Origin: Pigoraptor chileana
Lineage: Eukaryota > Opisthokonta > Filasterea
Assembly (NCBI GenBank): GCA_943704495.1
Contig: CALSCR010000711.1
Coordinates: 1 to 25,908 of the forward strand
Length of the DNA: 25,908 bases
Reading direction: 5' to 3'
Below, one piece after another: positions 11,452 through 20,427 of the stretch (position 1 is the first letter of the stretch; every line of letters starts with the position of its first letter). Under the pieces are notes generated by a model that saw only the letters and a list, made by a program, of their open reading frames with translations, searched no databases and was not told where the DNA came from. The translations under genes and the position numbers were made by a program.

Positions 11452-13709
11452 ATGGATGTCTCCGATGACGACCGCTTCTTCCTCTCTGAAGATGAAGAAG
11501 GCGCACAAGAGGTAGATCTCCGTCCGCGTTTCATTGGAAACGCATGTTGCGTATGCCGTGTACATATTTTGTTTTGTGTGGATGAAACTTTCTTGATGAA
11601 ATCCCTTTCGCATCGTCGTTGTTGCAGTTTCAGTCCCCTCATAGCACCCGACTCGCGTCGACCGACAAGGCCATTGTCCATCTCGACATCGATGCATTCT
11701 ACGTCGCAGCAGAGAGGCACCGCCGACCAGACCTCGTCGGGATTCCTGTCGCCGTCTCACAGCATAACCGTGGTGGATTTGTTGCCGTAAGCTATGAGGC
11801 CAAAGCTATGGGCATTCGCAAGGGTGACGGTGTCGGCGACAAAGGACGGGAGGCCATCGAGCATCTACGAGATCGCATCAGCCTGGAAGATGCATGCGGG
11901 AAGTGCCCTGGGCTTGTAGTCCTTCTCATGGACATGCCTTTCTATCGTTCAGTGAGCGAGGGCATGCTCGCTGTGGTTAAAAGATACGCTGCTGTGGTCG
12001 AGAAAACGAGCATTGACGATTTTACATTGGTGGGTGGGCGTTATCGACTCCCTTGATTGTGTGGCGCACTCGTTATACGTTGTTCCGTCCATGAACTATC
12101 ATTGGCTCGTCGTAGACCTTACACGGCACTGACAGCCGGATCGAAACTGTTTCGCTGCCACACAATCCAGTTAAGTATTAAAACGGTCCAAATCCATGCC
12201 TGACTTGCATGGTGTGTTTTTATCACGATGTTTGCAGATGCGACAGACGAGGCGCTGAAGCTGCTTGAGCAGAGCCCAACGCTATTCTCGTCTGATAACA
12301 TTAAGGTTTATGGCCCTCATGCACCCTCGCCGCTGCTTGTCGCCGCATCCAGCGTATGCTCATCCGTGCGACAGGCTCTCTTTGAGGAGTATGGCGCAAC
12401 TTCATCAGCTTCAATTGCACCGTCAAAGATCGTTGCTCGCCTAGCATCTCCGACCGCAAAACCAAACGGGCAGGTCATTGTGCCTGCTGACGCAGTCGAA
12501 GCCCTTGTGGGTTCAACACTTTTGGAAGACGTTCCATACTTGGGGGGGCGACTTGCACCGGCACTACAGTCTGCCTTTGGTGCCTCGTTTCTTGGGGAAC
12601 TTTTGTGCGCGCCACTGTCGGATCTTGTCAGGGTGTGTGGGCAGGCACGTGGCGAGTGGCTGCACGAAGCGATACGAGGGCGGGACGCGTGTGGCGTTGT
12701 CCCGAGGGGTGCCCCGAAATCAATCATGGCAGAGGCGTCGTTTGGCCCGCAAAAGTCGGCGGCGGCATTGTCTGCGCGCACAAGCCCGCTAGTGACGGAT
12801 CTCATGCTGCGTCTTGTTGTACACTGGCGCAAGTGGCGCACAATGCCGCGGTCGCTCTCTGTCCGGTGGCGCGAGGGTTACAGGAAAATGTCCGCACATT
12901 CGGTGCCATTTCCATACGCTGTCCTGCATTGGATCCGCAGTGTGCCGCAGCCAGTACAGGCCCCACCCCAGCCGTCCTCGAGTTCTTTTGCAATCAATGA
13001 CGAATGCTGTGACGACGACGCACGAAGTGGTGGTGACCCGATTGATAACGCTGAGTTGGGGGAGCCCTTGCGTCATGATCAAATTCACGTCCCCGAGGCT
13101 ATCACGAACAAGGGCGTTGACATTGTCATCTCCGCTATATGTCGGCATTTGGTTGCATCGGGCGGGGCGGGCGAGGCACGACGCGCTGGGGAGTACACGA
13201 CAGATGCGACGCTTGGACCTGGTATCACTAGACTGGCTTTGGTCGCGTGTGCGTTTGGCGAGAACGCGGCGGGTGCCGGACAGCTCAGTATTGACTCTTT
13301 TGCTGCCGTGCGCGCTGATGGTGCTCATACCCATGGAGGCCTGATGCAGAAGCAGGCAATAGCAAACGGCGCTGCGACAACGGACTGCAATGGCATAGAG
13401 CGAGCGCCGCGTACCACAGCAAATGGCGTAGCATTTGAGGATGCGCGAGATGGCGGTTTTTTGTGTGTCGATTGCGGCTGCGCCGTGTTCTTTGAGACAC
13501 GTGAGGAGCACACCGACCTACATATTGCACAGCGGTTTGCACGTCGTGACGGCGACATCGATTTGTCTGTCGGCGCCAAGCGCTCTGTGCAGTCAACCGT
13601 AAAGGCCGTGCCTTTGTCGAAGCCCAATTCAATATCAAAAGCACGGAAGGCAAAGACGGCGCCGCTGAAGAGCACACTGGAGGCGTATTTTGCATTAAAG
13701 CCGCGGTGA
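11452..13709 (+). CDS. POLH: DNA polymerase eta (Y-family translesion polymerase)
   Basis: Three exons, 11452-11511, 11628-12033 and 12238-13709, give 645 residues (human 713). Pol eta copies past UV damage in the nucleus. The palm motif HLDIDAFYVAAER supplies Asp40 and Asp42. GGFVAVSYEAKAMGIRKG is the fingers motif, with Gln retained in AVSQHN but Lys where human Arg61 lies. The second catalytic motif reads EKTSIDDFTL (Asp150, Asp151) in place of SIDE. SASIAPSKIVARLASPTAKPNGQ is the thumb-proximal block (broken here by no intron), followed by little-finger sequence. Residues about 563-592 are a UBZ zinc finger (CVDCG...EEHTDLH), which binds ubiquitinated PCNA. The C-terminus TLEAYFALKPR resembles a PIP box. 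About 17 extra residues sit after GIRKG. The exact donor of intron 2 is uncertain: 12034 keeps phase and gives VDATDEAL, one residue longer than the family. Confidence 0.92.
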
Positions 13710-14239
13710 TTCACCACTCCAATTGAACGAAACAAAACGAGTGTGTCTCTTTGTGTGTGAATTCGCATTCTAATGTTGCTCCATTATCTGCACTCCTGGC
13801 GTGAATCTGGTGTGCAGAATGGCAGACGATCCGCAATGGGTTGGGCGGTCAACAATTGCCGATTCTGTGGTCGTGGGGTTCCGTCGAATTACAATACCGT
13901 CTACGGCCAGATTTCCCAAACAGAAATCAAGCGCAATCAAATCCCAACAAACAAAATTGCCGCCGAAATCAGCAAACGTCCGCCATTCGAGCACACTATC
14001 AATAGTGAAAATTAATTGTAATAATAGTCTTCCCTGTGCACCTCTGTGTGTGAATTAATTGTGAGCGTCCAGTGTGATGTACCTCTGTGAATTAATTGTG
14101 AGCCCAGTCGGCAGTCCAACCCGGTACTTCTGTGAATTACTTTTGAACCCAGTCCGTTGTCCAGCCTGTGCACCTCTGTGAATCAATTAAGCCCAGTCCA
14201 CTCCGGTCGCCCCCTGTGTGCACAATCGGCCACCACCGC
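13710..14239. other. Tail-to-tail spacer between polymerase eta and ZRANB2
   Basis: It holds a degenerate tandem repeat at 14034-14205. A plus-strand open frame at 13819-14058 (starting MADDPQWVGRSTIADS) has no recognisable domain or introns; I do not call it a gene. Confidence 0.5.
14034..14205. repeat. Four degenerate tandem repeats, about 41-45 bp each
   Basis: Each unit carries a version of CTCTGTGAATTAATTGTGAG followed by CCCAGTC and a short spacer. Copies begin near 14040, 14081, 14126 and 14171 and become more degenerate toward the right. The array lies immediately downstream of the ZRANB2 stop codon, probably in its 3' untranslated region. Confidence 0.8.
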
Positions 14240-15789
14240 TCATCGTCTCCGCGGCGGACTCCTCGATCGGCTTCGACTGCGGCTGCGATCGTAATGACGC
14301 CGACTGCGGTCCCGTGAGCGCGAGCGCGATCGCCGCCGCTCCGTCGGCCTGCGTCCACTGTCCTTCTCGTCCCTTCCACGACTGCGGCTTCTGCTGCGCC
14401 TGTTGCTGTGACCGCCCCGCCTGTCGTCGCGCCTCTCATCCCTTCGTGGAGAGCGCGACCGCGACCGCGACCGATGGCGACTCCTGTCCGCAGGAGATCG
14501 CGAGCGGGAACGACGACGCTCACTTCTCGGCGGCGGCGACCGGGAGCGGCGTTGCGGGGGCAGCGATGACTTAACCGTTGCACTCACTGATTCGCCATCC
14601 ACATTCTTCAAGCTCTTAGAGCTGGTGTCTTTCTGTTCTGCCGCACTTGTGGGCAGTGCGGGCTCATCCGGTTCGTCCAGCTGATACTTTGAGAGATCGA
14701 CGTCGTCGTCGTCGTCGTCGTCGTCGTCATTTCCGCCAGTACCGTCATCTCCATCCCGACGAGAGACCGACCCCCCGCTTCTCCGCTCACCGGTACCACC
14801 GCCATCAGATCCACTCCTGTTCGACTCGCGTCCTACAGAGCGATCTTCTGCCTGTACCGCTGCCGATCCCCTGAATTTTTTCTTCTTGCGACCAAATTCG
14901 TCATACTCGTCGTCCGATTCCACGCGGTCTTTGTATTCCACGCCCTGTCGGTTGCATCGTTTGTGGTCGGGTTCAGTTGCAAGTGCATAGGAAATGGCCA
15001 CCAGTAAATCTGTTGGGCCGCAGAGGAAAGTGCGCCCAGGCCAGCACAGGCAGTAACAACAACGCGGTTTGGACCACCACAATATTGCGGTCGTGACAGA
15101 CAATCAACTGCTTCGCTCTGAGGCGCATCCAGATACTCAGATTCGCATGACAGTCCGACAATCAATATTATTCACTTTGAGACCGACAAACACACCTGCC
15201 GCTCATTGAATCCACCGCCGAATCCTGTTCGCTCTTCTTGCTTGGCATGGCGCGGGTGGTTGCACTGGTTGCAGGTGCGGCGACGCTGCCAATTTATATT
15301 CCCGCATCTATAGTTGATGGTTGTTGTTTTTTATCACAACATACACATATATACAGGATGCAGGTCAGCATAATCCACAATAAAGGAATAAGTTAGAGAA
15401 CAAATTGTTATGAGCATGATTTACTCACTTTCCACAGGTCCAATCATCAGCAGAAAAAAGGCCCTTGCTTTTTTCGGCAATGTCTTTGCCAACAGTGCCT
15501 CCTTGCACAAGCTTTGCGACCGGCTTTAATATACCGCACTTATGGCAATCGCTGCGCCGCGCAAAGTTTGACGCCCCACACCTGCAACGGACGGCACCAA
15601 GCGCGAAACAATCTGTGTAAGTCGAGCCTGAATCAAATAATTTCTCAAGCCATCCAGCAAAAGGTCATCAAACGGCCCTTCCAAGACTCCCAGAAGCAGT
15701 GACCGAGTGCTCATTCACAAGTGACACCCGCTTTGCTGCGATACTCACGCGGGCGCTGCGCACTTCCAATCTCCGTCGAGCTCCTTCAT
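14240..15789 (-). CDS. ZRANB2: ZRANB2-like splicing protein: two RanBP2-type zinc fingers plus RS domain
   Basis: Four minus-strand exons, 15789-15749, 15581-15429, 15307-15196 and 14944-14240, join in frame to 336 residues. In animals ZRANB2 is a nuclear speckle protein whose zinc fingers bind single-stranded GGU-containing RNA resembling 5' splice sites. Finger 1 is split by intron 1 (DGDWKCAAPAC...NFARRSDCHKC, C-x4-C-x10-C-x2-C). Finger 2 is split by intron 2 (DDWTCGKCGNINWQRRRTC, then NQC). The link KGLFSADDW and the block EERTGFGGGFNER are hallmarks of the family. VESDDEYDEFGRKKKKFRG and DLSKYQLDE follow, then a poly-Asp run and about 120 residues of RS/SR repeats ending SPPRRR. Human ZRANB2 is 330 residues. 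The poly-Asp run is encoded by a GTC repeat at 14700-14728 that may vary in length. Confidence 0.95.
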
Positions 15790-16187
15790 GTTTTTCTAGG
15801 GCGGGAACGACTGACGCGCGTTCAACCGAAAGACCTTGCTTTATCCTTTGAAATCGTATGTATATGTAACCTCAGTGTTCAGATGTGCCAAAATGCAGGT
15901 CTGTGAGTGGCGGCAACTCGAGTGAAGTGGTCGAAACATCCGGGGCGGTTGCATAGCTTGTCACGTGATCCATTTTCTGACCAATCGGAGCGCTTGACTA
16001 ATAGCGTGTCTGCGCAAATTGCACCGTAACGGCAAGAAAACTGAACTCGCGGATGCTTTTGCAAATCAATCTTAATCACGCGAACCAAAGAACAGAAGGC
16101 AGTGTAGGGATCGGCGTGCTGTATTTTTAGTCCCGCCTGTGTGAGTGTGTGGGCGTGTGTTCTCTGCACTCTCGAGACCGCTGGAGA
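15790..16187. promoter_or_regulatory. Divergent promoter of ZRANB2 and the zinc transporter
   Basis: A palindromic TCACGTGA (15961-15968) is followed 12 bases later by CCAATCGG (15981-15988). An E-box and CCAAT box close together midway between two divergent starts suggest a shared promoter. No TATA box is seen. Confidence 0.5.
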
Positions 16188-18859
16188 ATGCCGCTGCCCA
16201 CGCACGTCGCGGCTGGCAAGGCCGACTACGCCGGATATGAGCTGCCTTTCAACAAGCGCCACGGCGCCGGAGATGGCACCGCATTTTCAAAACTGCAGTT
16301 CTACCTGAGATCCATTCTGTCCGACAAGAATTCGCGGAATCTTTTCCTATTTCTGTGTGTGAATCTGTCGTTTACGGGTGTGGAGCTCATGTATGGCATC
16401 TGGACGAACAGTCTGGGGCTCATCTCAGATTCTTTCCACATGATGTTCGACTGCACGGCACTCATTGTCGGACTTGCAGCAACGGTGATTGCAAAATGGC
16501 CGCAGAATGCAGCGTATACGTACGGGTGGGTAATTGTATGTCTTTTGCGAGCAATCGTCATCAATGATGCCAACCAAGATGCCTGCGAACAAAGGGGTTT
16601 CAGTTTCGCTGTTTCTTTTCATTCCCTCACTCACTGACGATATTCTTTGTTGTTCTATTGAGCGCTCGTAGGTATAGTCGTGCCGAAACCGTCGCAGGAT
16701 TCACCAACGCAATCTTTCTGATCTTCATCTCGTTTTTCATCTTCACTGGTATGTGCTAATGTTAGCCTTGCAAACTGTTTGGCGAAGCGAACGTCGTTCG
16801 CACATACTCCACCAGGGTGACGTAACTGTTATGACAGCACGCAAAATGTCTTGAATTCTCACTGTCGCGTTTGACTTTCTTACAGAGTCTATTGAGCGGA
16901 TCATGGAGCCCCCGGAGGTAAGTACGCAGATTGGCAGTTTGTCGTTCTCATGCTAGACCTGCACCACATAGCCTCACCACACATTATGACTCAACCGACC
17001 GAGATCCCCCACAATACCTGCTACGCTTTCACATTCCGCAAATCAATCAAACTCTATCGAGTGAAAAAACGGAGGCTAACGCCGATTCACCGGCAATGAA
17101 CAACATTCTGGCCCCTGAACAACATTCTGGCCCCCACAAAATACCGACTGGATCAGGTCAACACGGATCGGCTGTTTCTCGTGTCGTTTCTGGGACTGGT
17201 CGTGAATTTATTTGGGATATTTGCGTTCCAAGGCCACGGTCACTCGCACTTTGGCGGGTCCTCCCACTCCAGCGCGGAGAGTGGGCACGACTCGGTTGGT
17301 GGATGTTCCCGTCATTATTGCGCACTAATGCATCGCAAGTGGCCTTCACACACGCGCACACATACTCAAACATGACATCGTTATGCACATACGCACGCGC
17401 TTTGGAGCTGATGGGCTTGTATCTAAGGCGTTTGAGCTATGAGACTTTAATCGATGCCCATCTGGAGTCCATCTTTAAAGCACTTACTTAAATGCTATCT
17501 GCCTGTCTGTTTCTTGACCGAGAAGCAGCTACCTTGGTTCGCATGTCCATTGGCATAGCGCCGAAGACACCGACTTCAATCCCACATCTCTGTTTTCGTG
17601 CGTTTCATAGCTTTTGCCACGTGACTGACAAAATCCACTTTTTTGCACCTGTCTGTTCGACCCTACTGCAGCACGGCCACTCGCACTCTCACGGACACTC
17701 CCACGCGCACGGCGGGCACCACGACGAACACCACGAGGCACCAAAGCCCAAAAACCAAATCATGGAAGGCATGCATCTATGCCATTCACTTGCAGTTGTC
17801 CCGTATTGATGTACGCATCCTATCATGTGACACGTATGCTCTCTGTTGTTCTACCCTCGCTGTGGACTGTTGTCACACCCTCGCTGCAAATAGGACATTT
17901 GCGAAGGGTATCTCCGCTCACTCTTTCCATCGCTCTCGTCTTTTCCCCATCCGCCAACACGCCCGCCAACACATGCAGGCGTCTTCCTCCACGTGCTTGC
18001 GGACACACTCGGCAGTGTCGGTGTGATGATTTCGTCCTTTCTCATGTATCAGTTTGGGTGGATGATGGCGGACCCCATTTGTTCAATGTGCCTCTCGCTC
18101 ATGATCTTTGTGAGCGTAATCCCACTCCTTCGCGAGTCGGCGTCTGTGCTGTTGCAGCGATCGCCAAAGGAACTCGACGATAAATTGCCGGGATGTCTTG
18201 AAAAGGTAGAGGCTGTGTTTTTACAACACAGATGATCACGCATGGTTCTATCTCTTTACAGTGATTTACTTTTTATCACCTCACCCTGAATAAGCCCACT
18301 TCCTCAGCTCATTCGTTCGCGTTACTCTTCCTTTTGCATATATAGTGGTTTCCATGGGCGTGGCGCTAAGACATCCTAGATATATATTTATTTTCTGTCT
18401 CTCTGTCTCTCTGTCTCTCTGTCTCTTTCTCTCTTGTGCTGTCCATGGACATGGTGCCTTAGAGACTGACTTGAATCATATCTCTCTCTCTCTCTCGCTC
18501 ATACACACACTCTCTCTCCCTCTCTTGTGGAGTATGGCGCCTAAGACACTGACCTATATCTGAATCTAGATATACATAGACATCGCTTGTGGGGTATATC
18601 GCTTCAGTAACAGACCTAATTGAACGTTCATTCTTATTGTAACTTCCAGATATCGCGGATAGACGGCGTTGTCGGCCACCACAACCCGCATTTTTGGACG
18701 CTGTCGAGCGGCTTTCACATTGGCACGCTTTGCGTCGTCACTCGTCCCGACGCCGACAATGCGCGCATCTTGGGACTCGTTCAGTCTATATTCAAGCACG
18801 CCGGCGTCACCGAGATGGTGGTTCAGCTGGAGCGGCAAAACGCCAACTTGGTGTATTGA
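16188..18859 (+). CDS. SLC30A7: ZnT7-like zinc transporter (SLC30 / cation diffusion facilitator)
   Basis: Seven exons, 16188-16525, 16672-16748, 16886-16917, 17157-17294, 17672-17768, 17979-18205 and 18650-18859, join in frame to 372 residues (human ZnT7: 376). ZnT7 moves cytosolic zinc into the Golgi and early secretory pathway in exchange for protons. FYLRSILSDKNSRNLFLFL and GLISDSFHMMFDCTALIVGL match the family start and TM2, with His-x3-Asp of the transport site. SRAETVAGFTNAIFLIF is TM3. A His-rich cytosolic loop (HGHSHSHGHSHAHGGHH) follows TM4. VFLHVLADTLGSVGV is TM5 with the second His-x3-Asp, and ADPICSM and VIPLLRES lead into the C-terminal domain with HFWTLSSGFHIGTL. The exon of 32 nt is short. 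Intron 5 uses a GC donor. Introns 4 and 6 contain the dispersed repeat. ZnT5 is excluded by size. Confidence 0.95.
17100..17135 (+). repeat. Short direct repeat in zinc-transporter intron 3
   Basis: AACATTCTGGCCCC occurs twice, 19 bases apart, shortly before exon 4. It is a small tandem duplication with no visible function. Confidence 0.6.
17530..17595 (+). repeat. Single copy of the dispersed intronic repeat (zinc-transporter intron 4)
   Basis: It carries ATGTCCATTGGC, AGCGCCGAAGACACCGAC and TTCAATCCCACATCTCTG, aligning along its length with the copies at 1999-2060 and 18430-18560 but lacking a long CT tract. Confidence 0.6.
17769..17978 (+). other. GC-AG intron in the zinc-transporter gene
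   Basis: Exon 5 ends ATGGAAG in phase 1 and the intron starts GCATGC and ends ACATGCAG. Only this join gives NQIMEG-VFLHVLADTLG, matching the family across the junction. No GT in the right phase is available. Confidence 0.8.
18330..18615 (+). repeat. Cluster of three to four dispersed-repeat copies with CT tracts (zinc-transporter intron 6)
   Basis: Units recur about every 75-90 bases: TTTCCATGGGCGTGGCGC (18350), CTGTCCATGGACATGGTGCC (18439), TGTGGAGTATGGCGCCTAAG (18527) and a weak copy near 18586. They are separated by CTCTCTGT or CTCTCTCT tracts. AGACACTGAC and ACTTGAATC are shared with NIT2 intron 2. Confidence 0.7.
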
Positions 18860-19403
18860 TTGTATCTGCACTGCGCCAATGCCGTCAAACGGCGGGCATG
18901 TGCGTGATTGTGCATATGTGTGCGTGCGCTGATTGCGTGCTTTGCGTGCTTTTTACTCCTTGCGCTCACCGTTGTGGTGTGTGTCCTCTCATACAGTCGC
19001 TTCGGCGATCTTGACATCCGTGAAGCTGTATTCTGTTGGTCTGACTGATTCGCCGCCATGGCCCTCAGCCGTACCTTGTCTTGCCAGTTGAATTCTGTTC
19101 AGTCAGTCGCAGTTGGTAGAAATCATGACTATGATGTCATGACGCCTGTTTTTGAGCACAACAGAACCACTCCGGCGCTTCCGCCGGCCGGCTGGTCAGA
19201 GTCGATTGTCTCGGTAACCTCCGGACGGCAGCCCGAATACTGTACTGTAGCAATGCCGCTTCTCGCGGCTGTCTTCAGTTGTCTCGGCTGCCAGTAGTGC
19301 TGGCGCAGATCTTCGTCCCCAATACTTATTGTTACCTGGGGCTGCCGCATTTCTCACTACTGGCGCGGAGTTAATATTCAGGCCGCGTTTTAGTAAGTTA
19401 GTT

Positions 19404-19432
19404 TGCTGGACGCCGGCGGCGATAGTCCAGCA
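19404..19432. repeat. Perfect 8-bp inverted repeat with 13-base loop
   Basis: TGCTGGAC (19404-19411) and GTCCAGCA (19425-19432) flank a GC-rich loop, giving a stable hairpin on either strand. No T tract or gene association identifies its role. Confidence 0.6.
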
Positions 19433-19464
19433 GGGACGCGGCACGTGCGCAGGCAGTGTTTTTT

Positions 19465-19610
19465 ATTGTTTATCTGGCACAAAATAATAAAATTATTATT
19501 TTAAAATAAATAAATTAATTAGTATGAAAGCACTCCGGTATTTTCGTAATTTTCGAAATTTTTTGTAAATTTTTGAATCCCAAACCAAAAAATAATTTGA
19601 CAAAGGCGGG
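19465..19610. repeat. AT-rich island
   Basis: About 145 bases are strongly AT-rich, including AATAATAAAATTATTATTT and AAATAAATAAATTAATTAG, in an otherwise balanced-composition window. It may include an AATAAA used by the zinc-transporter gene 0.6 kb upstream, or be a remnant of an inserted element. Neither is proven. Confidence 0.6.
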
Positions 19611-19904
19611 CTGTTGAACAAGCACTATATATAGTCTAAAAGAGCAAACGGACACCAGAAAAGGCCAGAAAAGGGATATCCCCCACTCGAGAAGCCAATT
19701 TGTGCGTGGGTGTGGTCAAGCTGCGCGGCAGTCATTGGAATGCCCCGGTCCGCACACTGAGCTTATTGACGCCCGCCTGTTTAATTTAATTTATATTTCA
19801 GTATGGGGTATGTATGAGAAATATCACTCGGTCAATGCACTGCGACGACTCGGGGTGCGTGTCAGTTTTGTACTTTCCTCTTTTGCCATTCTGAATCATG
19901 CATC

Positions 19905-20285
19905 ACGCACACACAACACAACACAACACACACACACTCAGTCACACACAAACACACACGCACACACACCGTGACACACATACACACACATACCGTGACA
20001 TACATACATACACACACACACACGCACGCGCACACACACAGACACACACGCACACACATACACACATACACACATACACACATACACACATACACACACA
20101 CACACACACACAACACATTTGCAACACATTTGCAACCGGCACTGGCACTGACAGCCTCACACACACATCGTCACAGGCACTGCATACACGCCGCCGGCGC
20201 ACACACACTGCAACACACCCTCACACACACACACATCGACACACTGCGTACACACACACACACTGACCGACACAGCCCATCAACA
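19905..20285. repeat. CA-rich simple-sequence tract, about 380 bp
   Basis: Almost continuous ACACAC with TACACA, GACACA and CGCACA variants runs over this span, with short breaks at 20113-20160 and 20185-20215. Overlapping open frames on both strands (Thr/His or Cys/Val repeats) are artefacts. Alternating purine-pyrimidine of this length can adopt Z-DNA. Confidence 0.9.
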
Positions 20286-20290
20286 CACGC

Positions 20291-20308
20291 CCGTGTATTT
20301 AAACACGG
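20291..20308 (+). promoter_or_regulatory. TATA-like box inside a small inverted repeat, G8 gene
   Basis: TATTTAAA (20296-20303) is framed by CCGTGT and ACACGG, a perfect 6-bp inverted repeat. It lies 125-132 bases before the start codon at 20428, a suitable position for a core promoter. Confidence 0.45.
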
Positions 20309-20427
20309 AGTCTTCCATTGAGAGCCACTGACAACTGATCTTTGATGTGAGTGATTTCTTCGATTTACTAAGTTTCATCTTACTGTTGTATTCACAACTA
20401 ACTTCGAATCCGTGTACGACTCGGAAT

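Larger units (their letters stand above)
18860..20427. other. Long intergenic region before the G8 gene
   Basis: No gene is recognised in this 1.57 kb. It contains a hairpin at 19404-19432, an AT-rich island at about 19465-19610, a CA-rich tract at about 19905-20285 and a TATA-like box at 20296-20303. An open frame at 19058-19297 has no family resemblance. Confidence 0.5.

Noticed and set aside
12117-12172. A possible extra polymerase eta exon after the AG at 12115-12116 (starting ACCTTACACGG)
   Set aside because: It would supply an attractive Asp-Leu-Thr but meets a stop three codons later in that frame. The other frames do not match the phase of exon 3.
12317-13511. Long open frames antisense to, or out of frame with, polymerase eta exon 3
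   Set aside because: The polymerase frame has clear motifs from end to end. The others are consequences of its base composition.
13801-14058. Plus-strand open frame beginning MNLVCRMADDPQ
   Set aside because: It has no recognisable domain, no supporting introns and runs into the tandem repeats.
14218-14583. Open frames opposite the RS domain (Ala/Asp/Cys-rich on plus, Arg/Gly-rich in another minus frame)
   Set aside because: They are shadows of the low-complexity RS repeats of ZRANB2, whose frame is fixed by the conserved DEYDEFGRKKKK block.
19058-19297. Plus-strand open frame beginning MALSRTLSCQ
   Set aside because: It is a short, single frame with no family resemblance in a repeat-rich intergenic region.
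19930-20285. CRISPR array or satellite with regular spacing
   Set aside because: The tract is a simple CA repeat with irregular variants. It has no fixed-length repeat and spacer pattern.
19862-20321. Long Thr/His and Cys/Val repeat proteins on both strands
   Set aside because: They are artefacts of the CA-rich tract, open in several frames at once.
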